Positions 7,986 to 14,371 of a stretch of 22,922 bases of DNA are shown piece by piece (position 1 is the stretch's first letter; each line of letters opens with the position of its first letter). Under the pieces are notes generated by a model. That model made no database searches and was not told where the DNA came from. It was given only the letters and a program-made list of their open reading frames with translations. The stretch comes from Spirochaetaceae bacterium (GTDB lineage Bacteria; Spirochaetota; Spirochaetia; SZUA-6; Bin103). A program made the translations under genes and the position numbers. The DNA lies in the NCBI GenBank assembly GCA_028818385.1, contig JAPPNY010000099.1:1-22922 (forward strand). Reading direction: 5' to 3'.

Positions 7986-8927
7986 GTGGCCCGGCACGCC
8001 GGAGCGGTACTGGTGGATACCAACGTCATCCTGGAGTCCTACCGGACCGGCTCATGGCACGCGCTCGCGGGGGGCTACGGAGTGGAATCCGTCGAGGAAT
8101 GCGTCGACGAAACGCAGACGGGGTCCCAGCGCCGCGAGCCGGAGCGCCGGATCGACGAAGGCGGGCTTCGAGACTCTCTCAGGGTGGTTCACTCGGTCGG
8201 AGCGAAGGAACGCGCGGAATTGGCGATCCGGGCCCACGACATCGCTTTGGACCGCGGCGAAGAGTCGTTGTGGGCTCACGCGCGCGGCCGGGACGACTCC
8301 TGGATCCTGTGCGGGCCGGACAGGGCCAGTCTTCGCTGTGGCGTTCGGCTCGGGTTTCGCGAGCGGCTGGTGTCGTTGGAACGGCTTCTCGGTGCCGTCG
8401 GCCACCGGACGAGGATTCCCTTGAGACCGCCATACACGAGTAGCTGGCTGGACCAGGTACTTCGGGAACTGGTGATCGCCGAGACGCTCAGGTACGATCT
8501 CCTGTGCGGCTGCGTGGTTGCGTGCCTTGCCAGCCGTCAGTCGTCATCCTTCGGTGGCGGCGGCGGCTCCGCGTTCGGATCCTTCTTGAGTCTCTCCAGC
8601 CAGTCCTTCCACTCGCGGTCGCGCTCCCGCATCCCTTCGCGTCGACCTTCGCGTCGACCCTTTTCGCGTTCGCGCTTCAAGAACGTCATGGTCACTCCTT
8701 CCAGTCCGACGATGACCGCAGCCAGGGCGGTGCCGACCGATGCCGTACGCGTCATGGCATGGTACATGACTTCCACGAGCCCTCTCGCCATCGCGGATCG
8801 CATCGCATCGTCCAACGCGAGCACGAGGTACACGGTTACGACAACGGAGTACGGGACGACGTCCCGTGTCGATCGCGGAGGCGTGCCGCCCACGCCGACC
8901 GCCAGCGCGCAGGGGACATCGCGTTAG
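7986..8927 (+). CDS. PIN-like nuclease, probable toxin, with spurious-looking tail
   Basis: It starts with GTG six bases after the ImmA/IrrE stop. VLVDTNVILES near the N-terminus is the PIN signature; later acidic positions lie in ESVEECVDETQTG and in DIALDRGEESLWAHARGRDD, followed by SLRCGVRLGFRERLV. This matches PIN-type nucleases paired with ImmA/IrrE antitoxins, so toxin and protease antitoxin probably form one module. The globular part seems to end near base 8500 (SSWLDQVLRELVIAETL). The remaining ~140 residues are Ser/Arg/Gly-rich and lie fully antisense to a credible minus-strand gene, so they may be read-through after loss of the normal stop. Confidence 0.7.
   Translation: MARHAGAVLVDTNVILESYRTGSWHALAGGYGVESVEECVDETQTGSQRREPERRIDEGGLRDSLRVVHSVGAKERAELAIRAHDIALDRGEESLWAHARGRDDSWILCGPDRASLRCGVRLGFRERLVSLERLLGAVGHRTRIPLRPPYTSSWLDQVLRELVIAETLRYDLLCGCVVACLASRQSSSFGGGGGSAFGSFLSLSSQSFHSRSRSRIPSRRPSRRPFSRSRFKNVMVTPSSPTMTAARAVPTDAVRVMAWYMTSTSPLAIADRIASSNASTRYTVTTTEYGTTSRVDRGGVPPTPTASAQGTSR
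8537..8893 (-). CDS. Small hypothetical membrane protein with charged tail
   Basis: A frame of up to 118 residues, GTG start; a shorter start at an internal ATG is possible. It has two hydrophobic segments (VVVTVYLVLAL and VGTALAAVIVGL), then a very charged helix with duplicated REG units (KGRREGRREGMRERDREW) and a proline run ending KDDD. A 12-bp tandem repeat, CCTTCGCGTCGA at 8634-8645 and 8646-8657, encodes part of the charged helix. The composition is far more protein-like than the opposite strand, so I prefer this gene. No family is recognised. Confidence 0.5.
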   Translation of the reverse strand: MGGTPPRSTRDVVPYSVVVTVYLVLALDDAMRSAMARGLVEVMYHAMTRTASVGTALAAVIVGLEGVTMTFLKREREKGRREGRREGMRERDREWKDWLERLKKDPNAEPPPPPKDDD

Positions 8928-8970
8928 GATCCATGTTGTCACATCGCAGGTGATGTTATAGCCTTGATTC

Positions 8971-9393
8971 GTGCGGTTCGTCGTGGACACGAATGTTGTC
9001 GTCGCCGCTCTGCGCAGCCCGACCGGAGCGTCGGCTGCGTTGATCGACCGCGCCCTGCGTCAGGAGTTCACGATGCTGCTCTCCGTACCGCTGGTGCTGG
9101 AATACGAGGCGGCCTGCCGTGATCCTGAGCAGCGCGTCGCTTCGGGCCTGAGCGACGAGGACGTATGCCACGTGGTCTCCGCGCTGTGTGCGGTCGGGGA
9201 ACCGGTATGGACAGCGTTTCTGTGGCGGCCGCAGCTACGCGACCCGGCCGACGAGATGGTGCTCGAAGCGGCCATCAACGGCACTGCCGATGCCCTGGTC
9301 ACGTTCAACCGTCGGCACTTCGGCGATGTTCCGGGACGATTCGGGATTTCGGTGCTGTCGCCCCAGCAGGCATTGAGGAGGATCGAGAAATGA
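8971..9393 (+). CDS. PIN-family toxin (COG1569 type)
   Basis: A 140-residue PIN nuclease: MRFVVDTNVVVAALRSP gives the first catalytic Asp, VPLVLEYEAACRDP the conserved Glu, then LRDPADEMVLEAAINGTADALVTFNRRHF the C-terminal acidic cluster with the usual end L-V-T-x-N. These toxins are RNases. It starts with GTG, without a good Shine-Dalgarno, and ends by overlapping the antitoxin ATG (ATGA at 9390-9393). Toxin-first order is unusual but known for PIN modules. A TTGTCA at 8936 and TATAGC at 8957 could be a weak promoter. Confidence 0.88.
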   Translation: MRFVVDTNVVVAALRSPTGASAALIDRALRQEFTMLLSVPLVLEYEAACRDPEQRVASGLSDEDVCHVVSALCAVGEPVWTAFLWRPQLRDPADEMVLEAAINGTADALVTFNRRHFGDVPGRFGISVLSPQQALRRIEK

Positions 9394-9650
9394 AAAGAAG
9401 GACCAGCACGTACCCGTTGCGTCTTCCTGCGTCCCTGAAGTCGGCTGTCGTCGAGATCAGCAAGGAGGACGGCACCAGCATCAATCAGTTCGTGGCGACG
9501 GCGGTCGCGGAGAAGGTCGCCGCGATGAAGACGGCCGATTTCTTCGCCGCGCGGGCCGCCGAGGCCGACATCGAGGCGGCGCGGCGGATTCTGCGGCGAG
9601 CGGGAGGACAGCCGCCGGAACCCGACGACCGCTTGGGCGTGGATCGCTGA
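9390..9650 (+). CDS. Ribbon-helix-helix antitoxin (HicB/Arc-like)
   Basis: An 86-residue protein: TYPLRLPASLKSAVVEISKE, then DGTSINQFVATAVAEKVAAM is a ribbon-helix-helix DNA-binding domain (about residues 5-46). The rest is a helical tail (DFFAARAAEADIEAARRILR) suited to binding the toxin. It overlaps the PIN toxin gene by four bases, so the two are coupled. The ATG at 9390 is the only start that keeps the domain whole. The RHH fold is clear; the exact family name is less certain. Confidence 0.8.
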   Translation: MKRRTSTYPLRLPASLKSAVVEISKEDGTSINQFVATAVAEKVAAMKTADFFAARAAEADIEAARRILRRAGGQPPEPDDRLGVDR

Positions 9651-9660
9651 CCTTGGGACC

Positions 9661-9692
9661 TACCGGTCACGTCGCAGTGGTGACTACCGGTA
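9661..9692. repeat. Inverted repeat between convergent genes
   Basis: TACCGGT (9661-9667) and ACCGGTA (9686-9692) form a 7-bp stem with an 18-base loop, just after the antitoxin stop and touching the stop of the minus-strand gene. It may act as a bidirectional terminator; no T run is present. Confidence 0.35.
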
Positions 9693-10214
9693 GCGGCGGG
9701 TCCTGTCGATGGCGGCCGTGGGGCTCGACAAGGCCGCGACCGGTTCGCCCCAGGCCGAATCGACGCGGATCTCGCGGAGATGGGGATCGACGCAATGGCC
9801 GGGCAACTGCCGCATGTCCCATGCGTCGAGATCACGGGTGATCTTCTCGGGAAGGAAGCCCAGCATGTCCCGGATCGTCTCCGGGTAGATGAACCCGTAG
9901 CTGAGCGCGGCGTTCCGAGGCGGCGACAGTTCGGCGTCGTCCAACGCGATTCCGATCGAGTCCTCGGCGCGGCAATCGCGACAGATTCCCTGCCGCAGGT
10001 CCGTGCCGCGATCCCAGCAGTAGTAGTAGATGCCCAGGCGCTGTCCCACGCCGGCGAGCGCTTCCCCGGGATTGCCGTCGTGGCGCCGGGACAGCGACAG
10101 GGAGTCCCGGACGAAGCGCAGCGTCCGCTCCTCACCGATGTCCGCGAAGAACGACTGCTCCTCGAGCCGGATCAGAACGTCGTTCATCAACAGGCTGTTG
10201 AAGTGGTCAGACAT
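9684..10214 (-). CDS. Unrecognised CxxC protein, long paralogue
   Basis: A 176-residue protein of no family I recognise. Its first ~85 residues match the neighbour at 10254-10508 (about 27 identical of 62 by hand): shared FF-x2-IG, NPGE-x-L-x-G, RL-x-I, and a terminal G-x-C-x2-CRA. It retains the second CxxC (CRDC), but the first pair is reduced to YYYC, so a two-pair zinc site would be incomplete. The extra C-terminal half (about 90-176: LSPPRNAALSYGFIYPETIR, DLDAWDMRQLPGHC) is unique. It is third in a minus-strand unit after the short paralogue. The start ATG at 10214 aligns with that of its paralogue. Confidence 0.6.
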   Translation of the reverse strand: MSDHFNSLLMNDVLIRLEEQSFFADIGEERTLRFVRDSLSLSRRHDGNPGEALAGVGQRLGIYYYCWDRGTDLRQGICRDCRAEDSIGIALDDAELSPPRNAALSYGFIYPETIRDMLGFLPEKITRDLDAWDMRQLPGHCVDPHLREIRVDSAWGEPVAALSSPTAAIDRTRRYR

Positions 10215-10253
10215 GCTCGGTATTCCTCGAGGACGCGCTCGCGCTGCGGATGC

Positions 10254-10508
10254 TCAGCTCGCTCTGCATGAGGCGCACGTACCGTGGACGAGTCCCTCGC
10301 TCGGCCGGAAGCACGTGTCACAGATCGCGAGACGTTCGCGGATGCCGTCCAGGATTTCCCCCGGGTTGCAGTCGTAGTCCCATGAAAGAGCGTAGATGTG
10401 CCGAAAGAACTCCTCGGTCTTCTCCGGCCCGATTTCGGAGAAGAATGCTTCTCGTTCAAGCATTGCGAGCATGCTGTTCAGCATGTGGCTGCCGCTGTGA
10501 TTGGACAT
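10254..10508 (-). CDS. Unrecognised CxxC protein, short paralogue
   Basis: An 84-residue protein. A helical N-terminus (MLNSMLAMLEREAFFSEIG) is followed by NPGEILDGIRERLAIC and two Cys pairs, CDTC and CASC, separated by about 14 residues. That spacing could bind one zinc ion. It is a tandem paralogue of the gene just downstream, lacking that gene's C-terminal half. AAGAAGAG just before the ATG can serve as ribosome binding site. It lies 24 bases after the small coiled-coil gene, suggesting one transcript of three genes. The function is unknown; the Cys pairs would suit a small zinc-binding adaptor. Confidence 0.6.
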   Translation of the reverse strand: MSNHSGSHMLNSMLAMLEREAFFSEIGPEKTEEFFRHIYALSWDYDCNPGEILDGIRERLAICDTCFRPSEGLVHGTCASCRAS

Positions 10509-10532
10509 CTCTTCTTCGCGACGGTCGCTCGC

Positions 10533-10742
10533 TCAGAACCCCTTGAGGTTTCCGGCGTCGGTCTTGAGCTCCGCCACGTCCTTCTCGATGTGGTCCAGCC
10601 GTGCCGGCATACCGAGGAATTCGTTGGTCAGAAACGCGCGCGACAGCAGGCGCTGCGCCTCCGGGTTGGCCTGCAACTCGGTGATGATCCCGGCCACCAG
10701 GGACTGCGGATCACGCTGAGCGGCCGGTTGCTCGTTCGCCAT
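10533..10742 (-). CDS. Small hypothetical coiled-coil protein
   Basis: A 69-residue protein, ATG at 10740-10742. The N-terminus is polar (MANEQPAAQRDPQSLVAGII), then comes a helical stretch ending ARLDHIEKDVAELKTDAGNL, with heptad-like leucine/valine spacing typical of a short coiled coil. It stops abruptly at LKGF, where similar proteins would continue their coiled coil, so it may be a truncated copy. It precedes the two CxxC paralogues on the same strand. No family is recognised. Confidence 0.5.
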   Translation of the reverse strand: MANEQPAAQRDPQSLVAGIITELQANPEAQRLLSRAFLTNEFLGMPARLDHIEKDVAELKTDAGNLKGF

Positions 10743-10834
10743 CGTTCGACGCCTCTGGCGGCAAGGATATTCCCGTGGCCCGGTCGAGATCAACGTCGCG
10801 TTTCGACGCCGACATGCCGATCCGTGGTCCAACC

Positions 10835-10854
10835 ATACCTTGACTCGGTATATT
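10835..10854 (+). promoter_or_regulatory. Candidate operator/-10 of higA
   Basis: ATACC (10835-10839) and GGTAT (10847-10851) form an inverted repeat that overlaps a -10-like TATATT (10849-10854). The -35 region is weak. AGGAG at 10858-10862 lies 8 bases before the ATG at 10871. A HigA-type repressor could bind here. Confidence 0.35.
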
Positions 10855-10870
10855 GACAGGAGCGCTTGAC

Positions 10871-11161
10871 ATGTACGCTCTGGTGCGAGATCCGACCACA
10901 CCCGGCGAGATCCTGTCGGAGGAATTCTTGAAGCCGCTCGGCATCACCCAACGCCGGCTTGCCGAGCACATTGGCTGCGACGTGAAAGTGATCAACCGGA
11001 TCGTCAACGGCCGGTCGGCGATCGGCGCGGAGTTGGCCATGCGGCTGGCAGGCGCGCTCGACACCTCGCCGGAGTTCTGGCTGAACGCCCAGCAGGCGGT
11101 GGACGTCCGCGCCGCCCGCCGTCGCCTGAAAGAGGTGCCGAAGCCCCTGGTGGCTCACTGA
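10871..11161 (+). CDS. higA: HigA-family antitoxin, solitary
   Basis: A 96-residue XRE-type protein. It starts MYALVRDPTTPGEILSEEFL, the usual HigA opening (H/P-x-GE-x-L-x-EEFL), then has the HTH (ITQRRLAEHIGCDVKVINRI, NGRSAIGAELAMRLAGAL) and the typical DTSPEFWLNAQQAVDV end. The ATG at 10871 with AGGAG upstream is preferred over the TTG at 10853. HigA normally follows a HigB toxin gene; here only 128 bases separate it from the divergent small coiled-coil gene, so no HigB fits upstream. Downstream lies a broken Rpn gene. It may be an orphan regulator. Confidence 0.88.
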   Translation: MYALVRDPTTPGEILSEEFLKPLGITQRRLAEHIGCDVKVINRIVNGRSAIGAELAMRLAGALDTSPEFWLNAQQAVDVRAARRRLKEVPKPLVAH

Positions 11162-11225
11162 CGTCCGACAGCACGCGGGAGTCGGCCGTCACCGAGATCG
11201 GCTGGCGCGCAATCAGCCCCCGGAG

Positions 11226-11939
11226 GTGGCGGGCGAGCGGCTCCCGGCGGTGCTGCCGGTCGTGCTCTACAACGGCACCGAGCCGTGGACGGCGGCGCCG
11301 GACATGGGCTCCCTCATCACGCCGGTCGGGCCGTGGCTGGCGCCGTATCAGCCGGCGCAGCGTTACCATCTGATTGACCTGCAGCGGGTGGCGGCGGATG
11401 ATCTTCCGTACCGCAACCTGTTGCGGGCGGTGGCGCGGCTGGAGCAGAGCCGCTCGCCGCGGGACGTGATGCGGGCGGTGACGGCGTTGCGGCGCTGGCT
11501 GCCGGAGCGGGGCGCGGAGGAGTTGCGGCGCGCGTTCGCGGATTGGCTGAGTCAGATGGCCGGACGGCTGGCGCCGCCGGGAGCGATAGTGCCGGCGATA
11601 CGGACGTTGGAGGAGGCAAGCATGACGTTGGTCGAACGGGTCGCCGAGTGGCCCAAGCAGTGGCTCCGGGAAGGCCGCGAACAGGGCGTGGCGGAAGGCC
11701 GTGAACAAGGTGTTGCGGAAGGTCGTGAACAGGGCCGCGCACAGGGTGTTGACCAGCAACGGGCACTGCTGTGTCGGCTGGCGGCGGCGCGCTTCGATGC
11801 CGACACCGCTGCGCGCCTGGCCGACGTGCTGGCACCGATCGCCGATCCGGAACGGCTGGCCGAGGTCGGTGACTGGCTGGTTCGCTGCGACTCCGCCGCC
11901 GCGTTCCTCGCCCGCTTCGATCCCGCCTCACCATCCTGA
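11226..11939 (+). pseudogene. Rpn/transposase_31-family nuclease remnant
   Basis: A 237-residue frame matching the C-terminal two thirds of Rpn (recombination-promoting nuclease/putative transposase) proteins: RLPAVLPVVLYNG, SLITPVGPWLAPYQPAQRYH, DLQRVAADDLPYRNLLRA and WPKQWLREGREQG. The N-terminal PD-(D/E)xK nuclease half is missing; upstream sequence is the higA gene, so a deletion probably removed it. The frame is open back to 11160 (reading HAGVGRHRDRLARNQPPEVAG), which looks like the edge of the lost part. It includes a three-copy octapeptide repeat. Without the catalytic domain it is probably inactive, though the repeat-rich tail can still be made. Confidence 0.75.
11670..11741 (+). repeat. 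Three tandem 24-bp in-frame repeats
   Basis: Copies start at 11670, 11694 and 11718 and encode EGREQGVA, EGREQGVA and EGREQGRA. The copies differ mainly at third codon positions, so they are not a fresh duplication. Such EGxxQG repeats are common in Rpn-family tails and may vary in number. Confidence 0.8.
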
Positions 11940-12099
11940 CACCTGCATTCCGAGTCCAAACCTGTCCTGAGATGCATCCCGACTTCTCGGTCAGGAGTCC
12001 CGTTGGGCGGGGAGAGAACGCGTCTCTGACTCGCCGAGCCTACATCGACCAGCGCCGTGGGCCGTCCGGAAAGGAGCGCTCTCTATCGCGGCGGGCGAG
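11940..12099. other. Intergenic region with no recognised feature
   Basis: About 160 bases between the Rpn remnant and the stop of the epimerase gene. I see no gene, RNA or clear terminator. It marks the junction of the accessory island and the polysaccharide cluster. Confidence 0.5.
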
Positions 12100-13053
12100 T
12101 CAGCGGGGGTGAGAGTCGCGGAACCACGATGCCATCCTCTCCAATTGACCCCGGAAGTCCGTGGATGGTCTGTAACCTAACTCGCGCTTGGCGCGGGCAA
12201 TGTCAGCAAGCGTGTGCGCCACGTCGCCGGTACGCGGCGGACGCTGATCGAGAACGAGTTGTCTGCTGCACACCTCCTCCAGCTCGCTCTTGACATCGAG
12301 CAGCGAGTAGGCACGGCCCTGAGCGATGTTCAGCGCCTGACCGCTGAAGCCGTCCGCCCGCGTCGCCGCCCGGACGTTGGCCCACGCCACGTCCTCGACG
12401 GAGCAGAAGTCCCGTGTCTGCGTACCATCCCCCTCAAGGTAGGGGCGGTACGATGGGTCGACGTACAGATGGTACAGCCACGCCGACAACACCAGCGAGT
12501 AGGCGCCGCCGAATGCAGCCCCCGGTCCGAACGGATTGAAGTACCGCAGGCTCACGACATCCAGTCCGTACAGGCGATGAAACATGCGGCACCACTGCTC
12601 GCCCTGACATTTCTGCAGGGCGTACGGCGACTGAGGGTCGAATGGGTGGGTTTCCGGGGTTGGCAGCACTTGCGTCGCGCCGTACACGGCGCTGCTGCTG
12701 GCGAACACCAGTCGCGTCTTGCCGATCAGCTCCGCTCGCAGCAGGGAGTCCAGCACGGCGATGGTCCCGAGCAGGTTGGCCGTGGAGCTCTGCAGCGGCT
12801 GCTCGACCGTGAACCGGACCCGTGGACGCGCGGCCAGGTGAATCACGGCCTCCGGTTGGGCCTCACGCATGAGACGCACCATCCCGCCGGCATCGGCAAC
12901 GCTGAGCGTGCGATACCGCACGCCGTCCACGGCGTTGTCCGGCGTGCCTTCCGAAAGGTCGTCCACGCCGATCACTTCGATGCCCTGCTCGACCAGTTGT
13001 GTGCAGGTGTGCCAGCCGATGAACCCGTTGCTCCCCGTTACGATGATTCTCAT
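12100..13053 (-). CDS. NAD-dependent sugar-nucleotide epimerase/dehydratase
   Basis: A 317-residue extended short-chain dehydrogenase. The NAD-binding motif is VTGSNGFIGWH (GSNGFIG at residues 7-13), followed by the acidic GVDDLSEG; catalytic SSS (119-121) and Y144-x3-K148 (SPYALQKCQGE) are present, as is RYFNPFGPG, which contacts the nucleotide sugar, and a C-terminal LGYRPSTDFRGQLERMASWF. The family includes UDP-glucose/UDP-GlcNAc 4-epimerases and dTDP-sugar enzymes; the exact substrate cannot be read. It faces away from the glycosyltransferase operon and probably supplies one of its sugars. The ATG at 13053 is chosen because MRIIVTGSNG is the usual family start. Confidence 0.9.
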   Translation of the reverse strand: MRIIVTGSNGFIGWHTCTQLVEQGIEVIGVDDLSEGTPDNAVDGVRYRTLSVADAGGMVRLMREAQPEAVIHLAARPRVRFTVEQPLQSSTANLLGTIAVLDSLLRAELIGKTRLVFASSSAVYGATQVLPTPETHPFDPQSPYALQKCQGEQWCRMFHRLYGLDVVSLRYFNPFGPGAAFGGAYSLVLSAWLYHLYVDPSYRPYLEGDGTQTRDFCSVEDVAWANVRAATRADGFSGQALNIAQGRAYSLLDVKSELEEVCSRQLVLDQRPPRTGDVAHTLADIARAKRELGYRPSTDFRGQLERMASWFRDSHPR

Positions 13054-13225
13054 GTCCCCGCGCTCCCGTCTCGCCCGGAACCTAACACGCTTCCTGCGCC
13101 ACTGCACCAGCTCCTGCTGTGCCCGGACGGCCAGAGGGCCGACAATGTGGGAGACGGCTCTCCGGCAAGCACGATTGCCTTCTGGTAGCCGCTTTGACTG
13201 AGGAGCTAGGTCGGACGGGGAACCA

Positions 13226-14371
13226 GTGTACAGAATTGCCATAAACGGAACGAGCTCCAGGACCGGCGGCGGAAGGAGCATTCTTCGCAACTACATGCAG
13301 CTCCTGGAAAAGAGTGTACTGGCCGACCGATATTCCCTGCTGACCGCTGACCCGGAGGGGTTCGCGTGGATAACCAACGAGCGTGTCGACGTGGTCGGCC
13401 TGCCGCAGCGTTATGGTCGCACCATGTTCTCTCCCCTCGTTCACGAGTTCCTCCTGGACCGAATCCTTAAGCAACACCGGATCGACCTCGTTTTCAACCT
13501 CGCCGACCTGATCGTTCGCACCAGGGTCAAGCAGGTCTACCTCTTCGACTGGCCCTATGCCATCTATCCGGACAGCGTCGTATGGAAACGGATGGAAAGA
13601 AAAGACTGGATCGTTCGCAAGACGAAGCTCTCTCTTCTCAGAAGACGGTTTCGCCTTCCGGTCGTCACGATCGCACAGACACCGGTCGCCAAGGAAGCCC
13701 TGCAAAGGCTCTACCACCTTCCGAACGTCGCCATCGTGCCCAACGCGGTATCCTTGGACAATCTCGATACCAACGCGGGCAGGCGTTTTTCGCTCCCAGT
13801 GGGAAAAAAGTTGCTTTATCTAACGTATTACTATCCTCACAAGAATCTGGAGATATTGATAGAAGTCGCCTCAAGAATCAGGGACCTCCGGCGCAACTAC
13901 AGGATCATATTGACCATCGCGGCGGATCAGCACGAGAACGCTGCGCGGTTGTTGCGGGAGATTCGCGATCGCCACCTGGATGACATCATCGTGAACGTCG
14001 GCCCGGTGGCAATGGCCGACGTACCGTCGCTGTACCGGGGCTGCGACGGATTGCTGATGCCCACACTGTTGGAATCTTTCTCCGGAACCTACGTGGAGGC
14101 GATGTTTCACCGGATCCCGATATTCACGAGCGATCTCGACTTCGCGAGAGGAGTGTGCGGCGACGCCGCCTGCTATTTCGATCCACACGACCCGGATGAC
14201 ATCGTGAGCAAGATGGACACGGTGTTCGGTGATTCGAGTCGTCTTGCCGCTCTGGTGAGCGCCGGTTCGCGAGTGGTCGATTCGCTGCCTGATTGGCCGG
14301 AAGCCTTCGATCGGTACCAGGAAATCATCCGCGCCGAGTTGAGCGGAGGTCGCGGTGATGGCGGCAACTGA
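13226..14371 (+). CDS. Glycosyltransferase family 4 (GT-B)
   Basis: A 381-residue GT-B enzyme. The N-terminal acceptor domain opens MYRIAINGTSSRTGGGRSIL, with the glycine-rich loop of GT4 proteins; the C-terminal donor domain begins near LLYLTYYYPHKNLEILIEVA and carries the E-x7-E motif in LMPTLLESFSGTYVEAM, with the usual SDLDFARGVCGDAACYFDP following. It would transfer a sugar from a nucleotide donor onto the growing lipid-linked unit at the inner face of the membrane. The start is GTG at 13226, behind a weak GGGG. Its end overlaps the next gene, so the operon begins here. Confidence 0.88.
   Translation: MYRIAINGTSSRTGGGRSILRNYMQLLEKSVLADRYSLLTADPEGFAWITNERVDVVGLPQRYGRTMFSPLVHEFLLDRILKQHRIDLVFNLADLIVRTRVKQVYLFDWPYAIYPDSVVWKRMERKDWIVRKTKLSLLRRRFRLPVVTIAQTPVAKEALQRLYHLPNVAIVPNAVSLDNLDTNAGRRFSLPVGKKLLYLTYYYPHKNLEILIEVASRIRDLRRNYRIILTIAADQHENAARLLREIRDRHLDDIIVNVGPVAMADVPSLYRGCDGLLMPTLLESFSGTYVEAMFHRIPIFTSDLDFARGVCGDAACYFDPHDPDDIVSKMDTVFGDSSRLAALVSAGSRVVDSLPDWPEAFDRYQEIIRAELSGGRGDGGN

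Noticed and set aside
7406..8443. Plus-strand open frame of 345 codons
   Set aside because: Another frame of the ImmA/IrrE and PIN genes; Arg/Gly/Pro-rich without motifs.
10743..10870. HigB toxin gene upstream of higA
   Set aside because: Only 128 bases are available and no frame shows the RelE-like HigB pattern.
11670..11741. Possible CRISPR array
   Set aside because: The repeats are contiguous, 24 bp, in frame, without spacers; they are a protein repeat.
12214..13188. Plus-strand open frame of 324 codons
   Set aside because: Fully antisense to the epimerase, which has clear NAD and catalytic motifs; no domain is visible.
13054..13225. Strong divergent promoters between the epimerase and glycosyltransferase genes
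   Set aside because: A short inverted repeat (GGCAA 13164-13168, TTGCC 13175-13179) is present, but no -35/-10 pair is good enough to report.
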